Assembly (NCBI GenBank): GCA_003552605.1
Contig: PUNN01000420.1
Location: 1 to 5,140 of the forward strand
Direction of reading: 5' to 3'
Source: Phycisphaeraceae bacterium
Lineage (GTDB): Bacteria > Planctomycetota > Phycisphaerae > Phycisphaerales > Phycisphaeraceae
DNA: 5,140 nt
The position numbers and the translations under genes are program-made. Positions 3,755-5,140 of the stretch are shown here, piece after piece. Position 1 is the first letter of the stretch. Each line of letters begins with the position of its first letter. Under the pieces are notes generated by a model. The model had not been told where the DNA came from, searched no databases, and saw only the letters and a program-made list of their open reading frames with translations.

Positions 3755-5140
3755 ATGCCCACTCTGCTCCCGTCCCGAACCCGCCCGTTGCGGCCGCTTG
3801 CCGCGACCATCACCCCGCTTGCCCTTGCATTCGCCATCCTGCTCACTGCCTGTGCGCCCGCGGAGCATCGTCAGCGGTCCGACCGCATTGCCGATCAGGT
3901 CATCGAGGAAAGTCAGAAGAAAGCGATGGGCGAGACCGAACCACTCAGCATCGTGCCGGCCTCGGTGATGTTGAGGCGCCAACTGCTAGGCGATCAGGAC
4001 CTGCCCACCACCGATGCCGCTTCTTACGGACCCGATCGCATGCCCGAGGGCAGGCACTGGCCCGAGGAAGGCTACCCCTACGCCGCGGATGAAACGCCCG
4101 CCGCGGCCCCACCGCCGGGTGAGCCGCTGAAACTGTCGCTGGTCGAGGCACTCAAGGTCGCCGCGGGCTCCAGCCGGGATTATCAGTCCCGCAAGGAGGA
4201 TGTGTTCCGCGCGGCGCTCGATCTCGATCTTGAACGGCATGAGTTCCGCCTCACCTTCCGCGGTCTTGTTGAAGGTGATATCAGCAGCGATCTCGGGGCT
4301 GACCCGACGGTCAGCGGCACCACCGGCACCGCTTCCATCTCGCCGGCACAACGGCTCAAGACAGGCGCGGACCTCACCGGTCGGCTGGGGCTGGATGTGG
4401 CGCGGCTGCTCGCACCCAATCACGCCACGGCATCGGGCCTGTTCGCCGATGCCTCGGTAAGCATTCCCCTCCTGCGCGGGGCAGGTCGGCACATCGTCAC
4501 AGAACCGCTGACACAGGCCGAGCGTGACACGATGTACGCCCTCTGGCGGCTGCACCGGTTTCGTCAGACGCTCGCCGTCCGCGTAGCCAGCAGCTATCTC
4601 GGCGTGCTCCAGCAGGAGGACCAGGTAGTCAACGCCGAGGAGAACTACCGACGTCTGATCACCGCTGCCGAACGCGCCAGGCGCCTCGGAGAGGCCGGCC
4701 GACTGCCGGAGTTCCAGGTCGACCAGGCGGCGCAGGATGAGCTTCGAGCGCGCAATCGGTGGATCAGTGCCCGGGAGACGCTCGAGCGCCGCCGCGATGA
4801 CTTCAAGCAACTGATAGACCTTCCACCCGATGCCGCGATCGAACTGGACCGGGATGAGCTCGCCGCGCTGTCTGAGGATGTCCGTGAACGGCTGCTGCCG
4901 GAACCGGAGCCTGAGCAAGACGGCGATGAGCCGGACAATGCCGATGAGGGCGAGCAAGTCGACCGGGGCAACCCGTCACAGCGGCCGGGGCCGGGTGATG
5001 CGGATTCGCCGGCAGATGGCGCGTTACCGGTGGAAGAGGCCGAACAGCAGCCCCTTCCCGGTGTCGACATGCCCGTTGAGCTCGATCCACCGGTACGTGA
5101 GGGCGAGGGGCCGTACGAGCTTGCCGAGCGGCGGGCCATC
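3755..5140 (+). CDS. TolC-family outer-membrane efflux lipoprotein (partial, cut by right edge)
   Basis: The frame is open for 462 codons from the ATG at 3755 to the window edge. Residues 1-32 form a lipoprotein signal peptide: a basic part (SRTRPLRP), a hydrophobic core (ITPLALAFAILL), then LTA-Cys33, a lipobox for signal peptidase II. Ala at position +2 favours the outer membrane. A variable stretch (34-124) precedes the outer-membrane factor repeat, which begins LKLSLVEALKVAAGSSRDYQSR (125-146). A strand region leads to the VSIPLLRGAGR motif (235-245), and long helices follow (about 246-310 and 320-352), ending DFKQLIDLPPDAAIELD (349-365), a form of the usual 'LGLPPDAPIEL'. Residues 383-437 are an acidic, Pro/Gly-rich insert. 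The family forms trimeric channels for drug efflux or type I secretion. The start is weakly supported: only GAG 6 bases upstream, with an in-frame stop at 3728-3730. Pump partners may lie to the right. Confidence 0.88.
   Translation, partial: MPTLLPSRTRPLRPLAATITPLALAFAILLTACAPAEHRQRSDRIADQVIEESQKKAMGETEPLSIVPASVMLRRQLLGDQDLPTTDAASYGPDRMPEGRHWPEEGYPYAADETPAAAPPPGEPLKLSLVEALKVAAGSSRDYQSRKEDVFRAALDLDLERHEFRLTFRGLVEGDISSDLGADPTVSGTTGTASISPAQRLKTGADLTGRLGLDVARLLAPNHATASGLFADASVSIPLLRGAGRHIVTEPLTQAERDTMYALWRLHRFRQTLAVRVASSYLGVLQQEDQVVNAEENYRRLITAAERARRLGEAGRLPEFQVDQAAQDELRARNRWISARETLERRRDDFKQLIDLPPDAAIELDRDELAALSEDVRERLLPEPEPEQDGDEPDNADEGEQVDRGNPSQRPGPGDADSPADGALPVEEAEQQPLPGVDMPVELDPPVREGEGPYELAERRAI

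Noticed and set aside
3986..4957. 323-codon open frame on the minus strand inside the TolC-like gene
   Set aside because: It lies opposite a frame with a clear lipobox and outer-membrane factor motifs. Its translation has no recognisable domain, and long antisense frames are usual in GC-rich genes.

Overview
The window is GC-rich, compactly coded DNA of bacterial type. It best suits a member of the Planctomycetota, probably the Phycisphaerae or a relative. This rests on a stand-alone prepilin-type protein with the long 'FTLVELLVVISIIALLIALLLPALA' type of N-terminus (such proteins are very numerous in that phylum), on a TolC-family outer-membrane lipoprotein with a long N-terminal extension, and on GC-rich intergenic palindromes of the CCCTCTCCC...GGGAGAGGG kind. 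The assignment is inference; there is no rRNA or other taxonomic marker.

Layout, left to right. (1) Positions 1-1094, minus strand: a tight three-gene cluster, read from right to left. It has a soluble YbjQ/UPF0145-family protein (747-1094), a second YbjQ-like protein with an N-terminal membrane anchor (244-732), and a protein with a very proline-rich N-terminus that runs off the left edge (1-233). Gaps are 14 and 10 bases, so the three are probably co-transcribed. (2) Positions 1095-1501: a divergent intergenic region with an AT-rich core and an exact 15-bp palindrome. (3) Positions 1502-2335, plus strand: a pseudopilin-like protein with a prepilin peptidase site. (4) Positions 2403-2984, minus strand: a thioredoxin-fold protein with a CNHC active site, convergent with the pseudopilin gene. 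(5) Positions 2985-3754: 770 bases without a convincing gene. They hold an inverted-repeat element with two internal GC-rich hairpin blocks (about 3109-3372), followed by unassigned sequence with further hairpins. (6) Positions 3755-5140, plus strand: a TolC-family outer-membrane efflux lipoprotein, cut by the right edge, with an acidic and proline-rich insert in its middle.

The genes do not form one pathway. The YbjQ pair and its proline-rich neighbour look like one functional unit of unknown role. The pseudopilin, thioredoxin-like protein and TolC-like lipoprotein each look like single transcription units, all linked to the cell envelope or redox housekeeping. No CRISPR array, tRNA, rRNA, transposase or integrase was seen. 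The most interesting items are the paired soluble and membrane-anchored YbjQ proteins with their unknown partner, the palindromic intergenic element, and the acidic insert in the TolC-like protein. None of these is strong evidence for a wholly new system.
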